41,699 nucleotides of DNA. Source: CAZHRJ01 sp964534765 (GTDB taxonomy: Bacteria; Lindowbacteria; 2-12-FULL-62-27). A program made the translations under genes and the position numbers. Positions 1 to 8,285 of this stretch are shown in pieces. Under the pieces are notes generated by a model. The model was not told the DNA's origin and made no database searches. It saw nothing but the letters and a program-made list of their open reading frames with translations. Location of the stretch: contig CAZHRJ010000008.1 of NCBI GenBank assembly GCA_964534765.1, positions 1 to 41,699 of the forward strand, given 5' to 3'. Positions within the stretch are counted from its first letter, which is position 1; each line of letters opens with the position of its first letter.

Positions 1-3
1 TTT

Positions 4-291
4 TCAATCCCATCGGCTCCCTCCCGCAATCGCCGGGACGATGCTGATTTCGTCACCGGACTTGACCGGCGCCTTCAGGTCATCCTTTTGCCGGATGTCG
101 TCTTCGTTGACGAACACATTGACGAAACTCCGGATTTTTCCGTTATCCGCGAAGAGATGCGGTTTGATGTCTGGGTAAGCGCCGACAAAATTTTTCAAAG
201 CCTCTCCGACCGTTTTTCCCTCGGCCAGAACCGATGCCCGGTCGCCCGTGTGCTGCCGAAGAACCGTCGGAACCAAAATCGTCACCGCCAT
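4..291 (-). CDS. MoaD/ThiS-family sulfur carrier, CysO-like
   Basis: This is a 95-residue beta-grasp ubiquitin-like protein of the MoaD/ThiS/CysO family. Such proteins carry sulfur as a C-terminal thiocarboxylate. Seen: the family pattern of an early VPTVLRQ strand, the FVN-V-FVN-ED middle and the SGDEISIVPAIAGG end. The start is ATG at 291, 8 bases after AAGGAG. It lies two bases downstream of a cysteine synthase gene, the same pairing as cysO-cysM of mycobacteria, so I infer that it donates sulfide sulfur to that enzyme. Oddly, four residues (SRWD) follow the Gly-Gly, so the active terminus would have to be exposed by a JAMM/Mec-type protease, as known for CysO-like and QbsE-like carriers. 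No such protease lies in this window. A MoaD role in molybdopterin synthesis is less likely from context. Confidence 0.85.
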   Translation of the reverse strand: MAVTILVPTVLRQHTGDRASVLAEGKTVGEALKNFVGAYPDIKPHLFADNGKIRSFVNVFVNEDDIRQKDDLKAPVKSGDEISIVPAIAGGSRWD

Positions 292-293
292 GA

Positions 294-1271
294 TTACGTC
301 TCCTTCCAGAACCGTTCTGTCAGATATTTATCCGCATTATCCGGAAAAATCGTCACAATAACCGCCGGTTTTTTCCCCGCGGGCCCTAAGGCCTTCACAA
401 CCTCGGCCGCCGCCGCCAAGGCCGCGCCGGATGAGAGGCCGATCAGAAATCCCTCGAGTCGAGCCGTCCTGCGAATGGCCTCGTGAGACGCTTCGGTCGA
501 TATAAACCGGGTCTCATCCGGGAATGACCGATCATATATTCTCGGCACAATCGACGTCGCCATGTGTTTCATGCCTTCAAGCCCGTGAAACGGCGAATCA
601 GGCTCAACGGCGATAACTCGAACCGCCGGATTTTTCGATTTCAAATACCGGCCGGTCCCCATCACCGTCCCGCCCGTGCCGACCGTGGCCACCAGATGCG
701 TGACCTTCCCCCTCGTTTGCTCCCAGATTTCCGGGCCTGTCGAATCAAAATGAGCCTTCCAGTTGTTGTCATTGCCGTACTGGTCCGGGTAGAAAAATCG
801 AGCCGGGGATTTGTCAAAAACCCGCCGGGCCTCCCGGATCGCCCCATCCGACCCTTCTTGAGCGCTCGTATAGATAACCTCCGCGCCGAGTGCGGCCAGA
901 ATCATTTTCCGTTCCGGGCTGATGTTGGCCGGAACACAGAGACGGAGCCGATACCCTCGAGAAGCGGCGATGCAGGCATAAGCGATTCCAGTGTTGCCGC
1001 TGGTCGCATCGAGAATCATTTTATCCTTCGTCAGTTGCCCGGCACGTTCCCCGTCCTGGATCATCCGGGCCGCCGCACGGTCCTTGACCGATCCGCCGGG
1101 ATTGACCCACTCGGCCTTGGCCAGCAGCGTCACCCGTGGCGGGATCGGGATGACTCGCGACAACCGAATCAGCGGCGTTTGGCCCACCAAGCCTACGAAA
1201 TCCCTGCCTGGCGATAACTCATACCCCCGGGGCGCACTCCGCGCACCGCGCCGCACGGTCCGACCACTCAT
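294..1271 (-). CDS. cysM: PLP-dependent cysteine synthase (CysM-like)
   Basis: This is a fold-type II PLP enzyme of the cysteine synthase/cystathionine beta-synthase family, 325 residues, the usual length. It should replace the acetyl or phosphate group of an activated serine with sulfide or carrier-bound sulfur. Seen: the PLP lysine in NPGGSVKDR (K63), the substrate loop TSGNTG (about 90-95), the PLP-phosphate loop GTGGTVMGTG, and GLSSGAA near the end. The open frame runs upstream to 1391, but the extra 40 residues overlap the end of the previous gene's frame and do not look like the family, so ATG at 1271 is chosen; the ribosome site is weak. A sulfur-carrier gene follows after 2 bases and a flavin reductase precedes. 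A CysO-dependent CysM-like function is inferred from that neighbour; O-acetylserine sulfhydrylase is the alternative. Confidence 0.88.
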   Translation of the reverse strand: MSGRTVRRGARSAPRGYELSPGRDFVGLVGQTPLIRLSRVIPIPPRVTLLAKAEWVNPGGSVKDRAAARMIQDGERAGQLTKDKMILDATSGNTGIAYACIAASRGYRLRLCVPANISPERKMILAALGAEVIYTSAQEGSDGAIREARRVFDKSPARFFYPDQYGNDNNWKAHFDSTGPEIWEQTRGKVTHLVATVGTGGTVMGTGRYLKSKNPAVRVIAVEPDSPFHGLEGMKHMATSIVPRIYDRSFPDETRFISTEASHEAIRRTARLEGFLIGLSSGAALAAAAEVVKALGPAGKKPAVIVTIFPDNADKYLTERFWKET

Positions 1272-1308
1272 GGAGTGTAACCCAGCGCCGGATGGATGGC
1301 AATAATGA

Positions 1309-2034
1309 TCATGATCCGGATTCGGACAAAAAGAAAATTTCCTTGTGAATTTTTTCGGCCAAAACCCGCTCGGCCCGAAGGCGATGCTCAATCGCCGCGA
1401 TCATCGCGCCGTTGCCGGCCAGAAAAAACTCTTTCCCCTCGACACCGCCCAACACTTCGACACACCGGTCGCTCAACCGGCCGCGGGATCCCGGCCAGTC
1501 GGAGCCGGGATTTTCGAGAAAAATTTCGTATGAAAAATTGGGGAAGGCGTCCTTCAACTCCCGGAGTTCCTCTTGAAAAAACAGATCGGACTCGTTTTTC
1601 AGACCCCATAAAAACCGGAAGGACTTTTCCGGACAGACGGGCAGTTTGCTTTTCAGGATGCTGTAGATGGGCGAGATGCCGGTTCCGGACGCCATCAGGA
1701 CGATTTCGGTTTCTGTCCGGTCCGGAAACGTAAATTTGCCCATCCCCCATGGGCCGGAAAATCGAACCCGGTCGCCAATGGCCAAGTCGGCAACAAACCG
1801 CGATGCGGCGCCGACCACTTTGACGCACAGAGAGAATCTGCGGCTGTCAGGCGCGGCGGCGATGGAGTAAGACCTTTTGATGACCCTGCCGTTCTGTTCC
1901 GCGGTATGGAGAATGATATACTGCCCCGACACATACCGAATTTCGGCCGGATCCAGCATTTCGAAATCGACCTGCGCGACGTTGGGCCGATGCATTTTTT
2001 TCGAAATGACGCACGCTGTCAGCGGTGTGGCCAT
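1309..2034 (-). CDS. FAD-dependent NAD(P)H oxidoreductase (ferredoxin reductase family)
   Basis: This is a 241-residue member of the ferredoxin-NADP+ reductase superfamily, without a fused ferredoxin or b5 domain. Seen: the FAD-binding barrel with the RSYS motif (residues 54-57), then a nicotinamide domain with LMASGTGISP (113-122) and a C-terminal FLAGNG motif. Proteins of this type pass electrons between NAD(P)H and a flavin, ferredoxin or Fe-S protein. The partner cannot be told from sequence. ATG at 2034 is the start because the FAD domain begins there; the longer frame to 2286 runs antisense through the divergent rhodanese gene. It is the first gene of a unit with cysM and the sulfur carrier, 37 bases from cysM, so a reductive step in sulfur assimilation is possible but inferred. 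Confidence 0.82.
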   Translation of the reverse strand: MATPLTACVISKKMHRPNVAQVDFEMLDPAEIRYVSGQYIILHTAEQNGRVIKRSYSIAAAPDSRRFSLCVKVVGAASRFVADLAIGDRVRFSGPWGMGKFTFPDRTETEIVLMASGTGISPIYSILKSKLPVCPEKSFRFLWGLKNESDLFFQEELRELKDAFPNFSYEIFLENPGSDWPGSRGRLSDRCVEVLGGVEGKEFFLAGNGAMIAAIEHRLRAERVLAEKIHKEIFFLSESGS

Positions 2035-2091
2035 GATGGTATAGTATACTTGAAAACAATCTGTTGGAAAGTCCGGGAAGGAGTGAGGAGC
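2035..2091. promoter_or_regulatory. Divergent promoter region, oxidoreductase / rhodanese
   Basis: This 57-base gap separates divergent genes. The 8-base palindrome AGTATACT (2043-2050) gives a TATACT -10 on either strand. For the minus strand the -10 would be 2043-2048, only 8 bases before the oxidoreductase ATG, so the mRNA would have almost no leader. I see only a weak -35 (CTTTCC). The plus strand has a ribosome site (AAGGAG, about 2078) for the rhodanese gene. Assigned by eye. Confidence 0.35.
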
Positions 2092-2517
2092 ATGGCGATC
2101 GAACAAATCGTTCCGAAGACCGCACACGACCGGATGACGGACTCGGCGGACGCGGCGACCTATCTGGATGTCCGGACGGTTGAAGAGTACGAGGCGGGCC
2201 ATCCGGCGGGAGCGCACAACGTGCCGGTGATGAACCGGGTAGACGGCCAAATGACGCCGAATCCCCATTTTGCGGAAGAGGTTCAAAACCGGTTTGGCAT
2301 GACAGATCGGCTGGTAGTCGGCTGCATGGCCGGCGGCCGGTCGCAGAAGGCATGTGAGATTCTGCAGTCAGCCGGGTTTACCCGTCTGGCCAATGTGCAG
2401 GGCGGGTTTGGCGGCGCGCGGGACGCGAGCGGTCAGATTGCGGTCAAAGGCTGGAGTCAGGAAGGTCTTCCGACCGAATCCGGCAGGCCGGCAGGCCGGG
2501 CATACGGAAAAACGTAG
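2092..2517 (+). CDS. Rhodanese-like sulfurtransferase
   Basis: This is a single-domain rhodanese of 141 residues. Seen: the Y-LDVRT-EEY-AGHP-GAHNVP block (residues about 24-45) and an active-site loop starting at Cys78 (CMAGGRS), then the closing LANVQGGF segment. Rhodaneses carry sulfane sulfur on that cysteine as a persulfide. The start is ATG 2092, preceded by AAGGAG and a second GAGGAG. It is divergent from cysteine synthase and sulfur-carrier genes and close to the Fe-S assembly cluster, so a role in moving sulfur is reasonable; the acceptor is unknown. About 25 residues follow the domain and look unstructured. The TPR gene begins 25 bases downstream and is probably cotranscribed. Confidence 0.88.
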   Translation: MAIEQIVPKTAHDRMTDSADAATYLDVRTVEEYEAGHPAGAHNVPVMNRVDGQMTPNPHFAEEVQNRFGMTDRLVVGCMAGGRSQKACEILQSAGFTRLANVQGGFGGARDASGQIAVKGWSQEGLPTESGRPAGRAYGKT

Positions 2518-2542
2518 ACCATGGAAGGTCAGTGACAGTCTC

Positions 2543-3256
2543 ATGTCCGAGGTCATTGACGATTCCGGGCGGGAGGCTCTTCATCAGGAAGTCAACCGCT
2601 GGATTCAGAACGCCCTCGGCGCGCTCAAGGCCGGTAAACTGGGGGATGCCAAAGACCTGTTTCTGCGGGTGGTCTCGCGGGCGCCGGCGTTTGCGGACGG
2701 ATACTACAATCTGGGCGTGATTTGCGATCTTGAACACGAGCCGGAACAGGCTATCCGGTATTACACTCAGGCGCTCAAACACAATGCTCAGCACGCCGAG
2801 TGTCTGACCAACATGGGCGCGGCCCATTCAAACGCGGGCCGATACAGCATCGCGATCCCATTTTTCAAGCGCGCGATCACGAGCAACCCGAATCTGATTC
2901 AACCCCGAGTGAACCTCGGAATCACCTATCGCCATCTGGAACAGCCGGCGCAGGCGCTGGAAACGCTGAGCGCGGCCGCCCAGATGGACCCGTCAAACGC
3001 CTACATTTTGTATCTCGCCGGCTGCGCGGCTCAGGAATCGGGCCGGCCGACGGAGGCGGAGCGATTTTGCAAGGCGGCGTTACACTGCCGGCCGAACTAC
3101 ACGGATGCGGCGTTGCTGCTGGTGGACGTTCTGATCGAGATGGAAAATGCGGAAGAGGCGGTCTCGCTGCTGGAAGGATTTATGGGCCAAAATCCCAATG
3201 ACGCCACGGCCGGCGAGTGTCTTTTGCGTATCCGGCAAAGCTTCCAGGCCGGATAG
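2543..3256 (+). CDS. TPR-repeat protein
   Basis: This is a 237-residue protein made almost wholly of tetratricopeptide repeats. About five 34-residue units are visible from residue 20 to 225, with recurring patterns such as YYNLGVICDLEHEPEQAI, CLTNMGAAHSNAGRYSIA and RVNLGITYRHLEQPAQAL. TPRs form protein-binding superhelices. There is no signal peptide or membrane segment, so it should be cytoplasmic. The chosen start is ATG 2543, just before the first helix; the longer frame to 2354 overlaps the rhodanese gene in another frame. It follows the rhodanese by 25 bases and is convergent with the Fe-S operon, ending 3 bases from its last gene. Its partner is unknown; a scaffold for sulfur-transfer proteins is speculation. 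Confidence 0.85.
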   Translation: MSEVIDDSGREALHQEVNRWIQNALGALKAGKLGDAKDLFLRVVSRAPAFADGYYNLGVICDLEHEPEQAIRYYTQALKHNAQHAECLTNMGAAHSNAGRYSIAIPFFKRAITSNPNLIQPRVNLGITYRHLEQPAQALETLSAAAQMDPSNAYILYLAGCAAQESGRPTEAERFCKAALHCRPNYTDAALLLVDVLIEMENAEEAVSLLEGFMGQNPNDATAGECLLRIRQSFQAG

Positions 3257-3259
3257 TTC

Positions 3260-3625
3260 CTACGGACGGGTAGGCGGCGCCTCGGCGCGGCCGCTTGAAC
3301 AGCGGGAACAGGGGCAGAGGGCTCTAAGCCTATCGTAGGTATAGATCCCCGTTGAGTGCAGGTCGCTCCAGAAAATTTGTATGGCATACCGGCCCACCGG
3401 AACAATTTTCTGCGGATGCACATCGGCTGGAATAGACAGGGGATTCAGGAGGCGCGCGCCGGTCATCTCGTGGACACAGGCCGCGCAGGCGCAGTCCAGC
3501 CTGAGGGATCGGGCGGGAAAGACGCTGATGTGGCCGTCCATCCAGAGGATTTGGATGTCGTGTTGATTGGCGCGAGAAATTTCCTGTGGGATGTTTGCAA
3601 GATCCGCATTCATGGGCGGCGTCAA
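3260..3625 (-). CDS. DUF971 (GBBH-like N-terminal) protein
   Basis: This is a small cysteine-rich protein of up to 121 residues. The core (QIL-W-DGH-S-FPARSLRLDCACAAC) matches the DUF971 / gamma-butyrobetaine-hydroxylase-like N-terminal domain. Its cysteines at 45, 47 and 50, and a second group at 104, 106 and 109 (CPCSRC), could bind zinc or an Fe-S cluster. DUF971 genes are often beside or fused to Mrp/ApbC ATPases, and here the gene overlaps mrp by 4 bases. The family's biochemical role is not established; I infer a helper in Fe-S cluster transfer. The start is either TTG at 3625, overlapping the mrp stop codon, or ATG at 3613. It is the last gene of the Fe-S operon. Confidence 0.85.
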   Translation of the reverse strand: MTPPMNADLANIPQEISRANQHDIQILWMDGHISVFPARSLRLDCACAACVHEMTGARLLNPLSIPADVHPQKIVPVGRYAIQIFWSDLHSTGIYTYDRLRALCPCSRCSSGRAEAPPTRP

Positions 3626-4704
3626 AACGTGATTTTCACGTCTCCCGACGACACGCCGCTCATATTGAGGATGCTGACCTGGGCCGCCAGGTTTTCGGCG
3701 ACATGCTGAAATGACTTGGCGGACGGCGATGAGGGATCGGCGATCAGGAGTGGACAGCCCGCATCCGACGCGGTCCGGATTTCGGTTGCAAGAGGGATTT
3801 CTCCCAGAAACGGCAAATCAAGGTCGACCGCGGCCCGGCGGGCGCCGCCGTTGCCGAAGACGTCGTCCCGCTCGTTGCAGTGCCGGCAGACGAAATGGCT
3901 CATATTTTCGACGAGTCCGAGGACGGGGCATTTCAATTTTTGGAACAGGACGATGGCCTTCTGGGCGATTTTCAGGGCGACATCCTGCGGGGTGGAGACG
4001 ATGACCGCGCCGGTGAGGGGGATTTTCTGGCAGAGGGTGAGCTGCACGTCGCCCGTTCCCGGCGGCAGATCAACGACGAGGTAATCGAGTTCTCCCCATT
4101 CCACGTCACCCAGAAACTGGGTGATCATCTGAATCAGCATCGGCCCCCGCCAGATAACCGCCTCATTTTCTTGGAGAAAAAATCCCATGGAGATGACCTT
4201 CACTCCATATTGAACGGGCGGGATAATCCGCCGCTCCTCCAGAATTTCGGGGCCCTGGAGAACTCCCATGATCATCGGGATGCTGGGTCCGTAAATATCG
4301 GCGTCCATGAGCCCCACGCGGGCGCCCATCCGGGCCAGCGCGATGGCCAGGTTGGCGCTGACGGTCGATTTGCCGACTCCGCCCTTGCCGCTGGCCACGG
4401 GGATGACATTGAGGACGCCGGGAATGAGCTGATTCTTGATCTCGGATCTGTTGGGCCGGACCGCGGCGGTCATGGTCACGTCGACCGAGGCCACTCCCGG
4501 GATCCGGGAGACGATGGACTGAGCGTCGGATTTGAATTTTTCCCGAACGGGGCAGGCCGGTGTGGTCATTTCGATAGTGAAGGAAACGCGGCCGCCATCA
4601 ATGGATATGTTTTTGACGAACCCCAGAGTGACAATATCCTGATGCAAATCGGGATCTTCAATTTTTCGCAGAGCGTCAAGCACCGCGATCTCGGTTACAG
4701 CCAT
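3622..4704 (-). CDS. mrp: Mrp/ApbC-family P-loop ATPase, Fe-S carrier
   Basis: This is a 360-residue Mrp/ApbC/NBP35-type protein. It has an N-terminal MIP18 domain (about 1-85, with DPDLHQDIVTLGFV and a TTPACP motif), then a deviant Walker A, GKGGVGKS (106-113), and a C-terminal C-x2-C (Cys272, Cys275) that in the family bridges a 4Fe-4S cluster between two subunits. These proteins bind and pass on Fe-S clusters in the cytoplasm with ATP. The start overlaps the ygfZ-like gene by 10 bases and its stop overlaps the DUF971 gene, so all three are translationally linked in the Fe-S operon. All motifs needed for function are present. Confidence 0.95.
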   Translation of the reverse strand: MAVTEIAVLDALRKIEDPDLHQDIVTLGFVKNISIDGGRVSFTIEMTTPACPVREKFKSDAQSIVSRIPGVASVDVTMTAAVRPNRSEIKNQLIPGVLNVIPVASGKGGVGKSTVSANLAIALARMGARVGLMDADIYGPSIPMIMGVLQGPEILEERRIIPPVQYGVKVISMGFFLQENEAVIWRGPMLIQMITQFLGDVEWGELDYLVVDLPPGTGDVQLTLCQKIPLTGAVIVSTPQDVALKIAQKAIVLFQKLKCPVLGLVENMSHFVCRHCNERDDVFGNGGARRAAVDLDLPFLGEIPLATEIRTASDAGCPLLIADPSSPSAKSFQHVAENLAAQVSILNMSGVSSGDVKITF

Positions 4705-5741
4705 GGAGAAGATCCGGTTCCGGCGATGTCGACAACCCGCGCCTGCGCACCATCAATCGATGAGACTCTAAGGACGCCTCCAGGCGAGGCGGCGCGCGTG
4801 GAGACCATGGCCAGCGCGACCGATTTCGAGTATTTGATCGATCGGGCGGCGGACGTGACGTTACCAACCGGCTCCGGCGGTTCGGCGCCGTCCAGATACA
4901 CGGCATCTCCCGGCGCGGGGGGCGGGCCGGCCGGCACCATTCCGACGAGCCGGCGGCGGACATCGCCATACGTTTTGATCCGCGCGACCACTTCCTGTCC
5001 GGTGAAACACCCCTTGGTAAAACTGACCGCGCGATTTTCCAACGCCGCTTCCTGCGGGAAATGTTCCCACGAATAATCTATCCCGAATTTCGGCTGCGCC
5101 GCCTCGATCCTCAAAATGTCCCTGGCTATCGCGCCGACCGGTCCGCCATCCTGGCCCTGCGCGACAAAGACCAATTTTTCAAACCACTCGGCCGCCTGAT
5201 CCGCCGCGACCCGGATATCCACTCCGGCCTCAATCGTTCTGGAACAGCGAATCACGCTCACACCTTTTTCCTCAATCCAGTCAAACTCTCTCTTGCCCGG
5301 CATCCGAAGGTTCAATTGATCCATCGCCTCAACCAGCCGGCTGCCGGAGAGATTAAAGAATTGCCAATCCCGGGAAGCGTCTTGAATCCGGACATCCTCC
5401 ATGACCAGGGATGACTCCAGGAATGATTTCAGAGGCTCAAGAAGCGATTCTTCCACACCCAGGTCAATCCGGTCCGGCGCGACAAGGACAGTCAACGGGT
5501 ACTGGATTTTGCCCTTGGCTGTCAGGATGAGCGAGAAGCACCCCTGTCCGGTCGACAGGGATGCAACGTCGTTGGAGGAAATGCTGTGGATGAAGCCGAC
5601 CCGGTCGGCGCCGGTGAGTGTGAGGCCGGACAAATCCATAGGAAGGACTCCCACGGCCCGATGGACGAACGCGGCTTCGGCGCAGGCGTCCTGAAATTCG
5701 GCGCGGGCAAAAAGAGGCGGCGGCGTGGCCACTTGAGCCAT
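4695..5741 (-). CDS. ygfZ: YgfZ/GcvT-domain folate-binding Fe-S maintenance protein
   Basis: This 348-residue protein has the GcvT-like tetrahydrofolate-binding fold and the YgfZ signature K-G-C-F-T-G-Q-E (about 243-250), with the conserved cysteine. YgfZ proteins use folate and are needed for activity or repair of some Fe-S enzymes such as MiaB. The glycine-cleavage T-protein is the main confusable relative, but the YgfZ cysteine motif and the position in a suf operon favour YgfZ. The start is ATG 5741, sharing bases with the end of the A-type carrier gene; a TTG at 5744 is also in frame. The C-terminus overlaps mrp by 10 bases. Having ygfZ inside a suf operon ties the folate step to cluster delivery. 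Confidence 0.9.
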   Translation of the reverse strand: MAQVATPPPLFARAEFQDACAEAAFVHRAVGVLPMDLSGLTLTGADRVGFIHSISSNDVASLSTGQGCFSLILTAKGKIQYPLTVLVAPDRIDLGVEESLLEPLKSFLESSLVMEDVRIQDASRDWQFFNLSGSRLVEAMDQLNLRMPGKREFDWIEEKGVSVIRCSRTIEAGVDIRVAADQAAEWFEKLVFVAQGQDGGPVGAIARDILRIEAAQPKFGIDYSWEHFPQEAALENRAVSFTKGCFTGQEVVARIKTYGDVRRRLVGMVPAGPPPAPGDAVYLDGAEPPEPVGNVTSAARSIKYSKSVALAMVSTRAASPGGVLRVSSIDGAQARVVDIAGTGSSPWL

Positions 5742-6172
5742 CAAGCCGGATGGGGGAGGGATCCGGGGGTAGGCGGTGTGGATAAAGGGGAAGAGGGGAG
5801 CGGATCCTCTTTTTTGAACGAGACCGAAGAACCGCAGCCGCAGGACGCGGCAACGCGGGGACTGATAATGGTAAACCCGGCACCCTGATATTTCATCAGA
5901 AAATGGAGGCTCGATCCGTTCAGAAATCTCAAACTCTTTTCATCAACGATAACCCTCGACCCGTTGTGCTCGAACACCCGGTCGGCGTCTTTCGGGCGGT
6001 CCATCCGCATCACATATTCGTACCCGGAACAGCCGCCGGCCTTGACGCCCACCCGAAACGCATAATCGGCCGAATTCAGCTTCTGTTCGGTCATAAAAAT
6101 ACTGATCCACCGGGCCGCCTCGTCCGTGATCCGGATGGTCAACGCTTGGGAAGGACTGGTTGTCGACTCCAT
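5741..6172 (-). CDS. sufA: A-type iron-sulfur carrier (SufA/IscA/ErpA family)
   Basis: This is a 143-residue HesB-like protein. Seen: the three conserved cysteines, Cys48 in KAGGCSGYEY and Cys111 and Cys113 in SCGCGSS, which hold the transferred cluster in this family. About 28 residues (Pro/Ser-rich) follow the last cysteines; family members usually end near there. The start is ATG 6172, 9 bases after GGGAG; ATG 6181 forms an ATGA overlap with sufU but lies directly on the ribosome site. It follows sufU and precedes ygfZ, placing it between the SUF scaffold and the target-delivery proteins. SufA, IscA and ErpA cannot be separated by sequence; the symbol is by context. Confidence 0.92.
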   Translation of the reverse strand: MESTTSPSQALTIRITDEAARWISIFMTEQKLNSADYAFRVGVKAGGCSGYEYVMRMDRPKDADRVFEHNGSRVIVDEKSLRFLNGSSLHFLMKYQGAGFTIISPRVAASCGCGSSVSFKKEDPLPSSPLSTPPTPGSLPHPA

Positions 6173-6177
6173 GACGG

Positions 6178-6618
6178 TCATCTCCCTTTGGGATCGGTCT
6201 TCTGGTTCAAGGCTTTTTCGAGGGTGGTCCAGGCCAGTAGCGCACATTTGACCCTGGCGGGAAAGTCCGCCACGCCTTTTAAGGCCTCCATGTCGCCCAG
6301 CTCATCATCCGAAAGTTTTTCCTCGCCGTGCATCATGGCCTTGATCCCGTCGATATATTTTTTCGCATGATCGGCTCCATGGCCTTTGATGACCTCGGTC
6401 ATCATCGACGCCGATGCCATGCTGATCGAACAGCCCTTGCCCTCGAACCGGATATCCTTGACGAGTCCGCCGTCGAGTTTGCCGTGAATGCAGATCTCGT
6501 CGCCGCAGAGGGGGTTGGACTCAAAGATGTTGATATCCGGATTCTCCAGCTTGCCCTGGTTTCTGGGGCTTTTGTAATGATCCAGGATGATCTCCTGGTA
6601 CAGTCCTTCGAGACTCAT
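6178..6618 (-). CDS. sufU: SufU Fe-S assembly / sulfur-accepting protein
   Basis: This is a 146-residue IscU-like protein of the SufU branch. Seen: NPLCGD (Cys38, Asp40), the GKGCSIS motif (Cys63) and KCALLAW (Cys125), the full ligand set. The extra residues between the second and third cysteines are typical of SufU. In Gram-positive bacteria SufU is a zinc-dependent sulfur acceptor for SufS that activates it in place of SufE; no sufE is seen here. The start overlaps the sufS stop as ATGA, so the pair is coupled. This gives a sufS-sufU arrangement in a bacterium whose other genes do not look Gram-positive. Confidence 0.95.
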   Translation of the reverse strand: MSLEGLYQEIILDHYKSPRNQGKLENPDINIFESNPLCGDEICIHGKLDGGLVKDIRFEGKGCSISMASASMMTEVIKGHGADHAKKYIDGIKAMMHGEEKLSDDELGDMEALKGVADFPARVKCALLAWTTLEKALNQKTDPKGR

Positions 6619-7910
6619 GCCGGCACCTTGAAAATCTGCTGCGCTCTCTGGATGCCCAAGATCAGGCGATCCACGTCGTCTTCCACATTATACACATAAA
6701 ATCCGGCGCGTGCCGTCGCGGCGACATTTAATTTTTTCATCAGGGGCTGCGCGCAGTGGTGGCCGGCGCGGATGGCCACGGCCGATTCACGGTCCAGGAT
6801 GGTCGCCAGGTCATGGGGATGGATGCCCTGCACGTTAAATGACACGACGCCACCGCGCCGATCCGGATCCAGGGGGCCGTAGAGGGTGATGCCCCGGGAT
6901 TGCCGGAGTTTGTCGACGGCATACCGGGTCAGGCGTTTTTCATGTTCCCGGACGGCCGGCATGCCGATGGATTTCAAGAAATCGATTGCGGCGCCAAGCC
7001 CGATCGCGCCCGCGATATCGGGCGTTCCCGCTTCAAATTTCCATGGCAGGTCGTTCCAAGTCGAATGGTCAAGGAACACTTGGCGAATCATATCGCCGCC
7101 TCCCTGAAAGGGAGGCATGTGCTCCAGGACGGATTTTTTGACGTAAAGAACACCGATACCGGTGGGGGCGCACATTTTATGGCCGGAGAAGGCGAAAAAG
7201 TCGCAATGAAAGTCACGGACGTCAACCGGCAGATGAGGCGTACCCTGGGCGCCGTCGACGAAAACCTTGGCGCCGGCGGAATGAGCAAGATCCGCGATCT
7301 GCCGGACAGGATTAATGGTGCCGAGGACATTGGAGACATGAGTAAACGAGATAAGAACGGTCCGTTTGGTCAGGAGGTCGGCGACTTTCCGGATGTCCAG
7401 CGTCCCATCAGGTTCCATGGGGACAAATTTCAGGAGAGCCTTTTTTTCCTGTGCCAGAATTTGCCAGGGGACGAGATTGGAATGATGTTCCATTTCGGTA
7501 AGGAGGATTTCGTCTCCCTCCGAGACGAACGATCTCCCCCAAGCGAAAGCCGCGAGATTGATCGATTCGGTCGCGCCGCGGGTGAAAATGATTTCTTCGA
7601 CCGATTCGGCGTTGATGAACTCCCGAACTTTTTCGCGCGCCCCCTCATACGCAGCGGTCGACTCCTCGGCCAGCCGGTAAGCGCCGCGGTGAACGTTCGC
7701 GTTGTACGTTTCATAATACCGCGTCAAAGCCTGGATAACCGATCGGGGTTTCTGGGTGGTGGCCGGATTATCGAGATAGACCAGCCGTTTGCCGTCGTAC
7801 TGCCTGGAGAGGACAGGGAACCGGCCGCGAAGGTCGACCGGGTCGAATGGCAAAAAGGCGGCCCGGGACTGCGGCGCGCTGGGCGGGGTCGAGTCGTCTT
7901 TTTTCAGCAT
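6615..7910 (-). CDS. sufS: SufS cysteine desulfurase
   Basis: This is a 431-residue group II cysteine desulfurase. It takes sulfur from L-cysteine with PLP and leaves alanine. Seen: the substrate region YLDNPATTQKP, the PLP lysine K245 in FSGHKMCAPTG, and the catalytic Cys386 in RAGHHCAQP, the short-loop form typical of SufS. The start is ATG 7910, 9 bases after GGAG; ATG 7919 sits directly on that site. A longer open frame upstream overlaps the Rieske gene and is rejected. The protein begins with about 20 extra residues before the FDPVDLRGRFP start of the fold. The stop overlaps the sufU start. Cytoplasmic; it passes persulfide to SufU and then SufBCD. Confidence 0.95.
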   Translation of the reverse strand: MLKKDDSTPPSAPQSRAAFLPFDPVDLRGRFPVLSRQYDGKRLVYLDNPATTQKPRSVIQALTRYYETYNANVHRGAYRLAEESTAAYEGAREKVREFINAESVEEIIFTRGATESINLAAFAWGRSFVSEGDEILLTEMEHHSNLVPWQILAQEKKALLKFVPMEPDGTLDIRKVADLLTKRTVLISFTHVSNVLGTINPVRQIADLAHSAGAKVFVDGAQGTPHLPVDVRDFHCDFFAFSGHKMCAPTGIGVLYVKKSVLEHMPPFQGGGDMIRQVFLDHSTWNDLPWKFEAGTPDIAGAIGLGAAIDFLKSIGMPAVREHEKRLTRYAVDKLRQSRGITLYGPLDPDRRGGVVSFNVQGIHPHDLATILDRESAVAIRAGHHCAQPLMKKLNVAATARAGFYVYNVEDDVDRLILGIQRAQQIFKVPA

Positions 7911-7935
7911 GACGGCCATCTCCGGATCCGAACCG

Positions 7936-8271
7936 CTACAGTCCCGACCGGGACGCGGCCGGGATCGACACGTCAACCCAGACCTGATCGCCTTCGACCT
8001 TGACCGCATAGGTGCGGACGGCCGTGACCGCGGGCATGGTGAGAGCCGCGCCGGTTTTGATATTGAAGAGGGCGCCATGCCATGGGCATTCGACGGTATC
8101 GTTGTCGATGGCGCCATCGGAAAGAGAGGCTTCCTCATGAGTGCAGATATCATCGATGGCGAAGAATTCGCCGTTCAGATTAAACACCGCCACCCGGTGT
8201 CCATCGACCTCGAAAAGTTTTCCCGATCCGGCGGCGACGACGCCGGTTTTAACGACGGGCTGGTAAGCCAC
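7936..8271 (-). CDS. Rieske-type 2Fe-2S ferredoxin (NirD-like)
   Basis: This is a 111-residue soluble Rieske protein. Seen: the two ligand motifs C-T-H (Cys43, His45) and C-P-W-H-G (Cys62, His65), spaced as in the small NirD/biphenyl-dioxygenase-type ferredoxins, with no membrane anchor. It would carry one electron through a 2Fe-2S cluster. The start is GTG 8271 behind a strong AAGGAGGAG site. It lies between sufD and sufS, a position seen in other suf operons, so it may supply electrons for cluster assembly or repair; this is inference. Nitrite reductase and dioxygenase partners are absent nearby. Confidence 0.9.
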   Translation of the reverse strand: MAYQPVVKTGVVAAGSGKLFEVDGHRVAVFNLNGEFFAIDDICTHEEASLSDGAIDNDTVECPWHGALFNIKTGAALTMPAVTAVRTYAVKVEGDQVWVDVSIPAASRSGL

Positions 8272-8285
8272 AGGGCATCTCCTCC

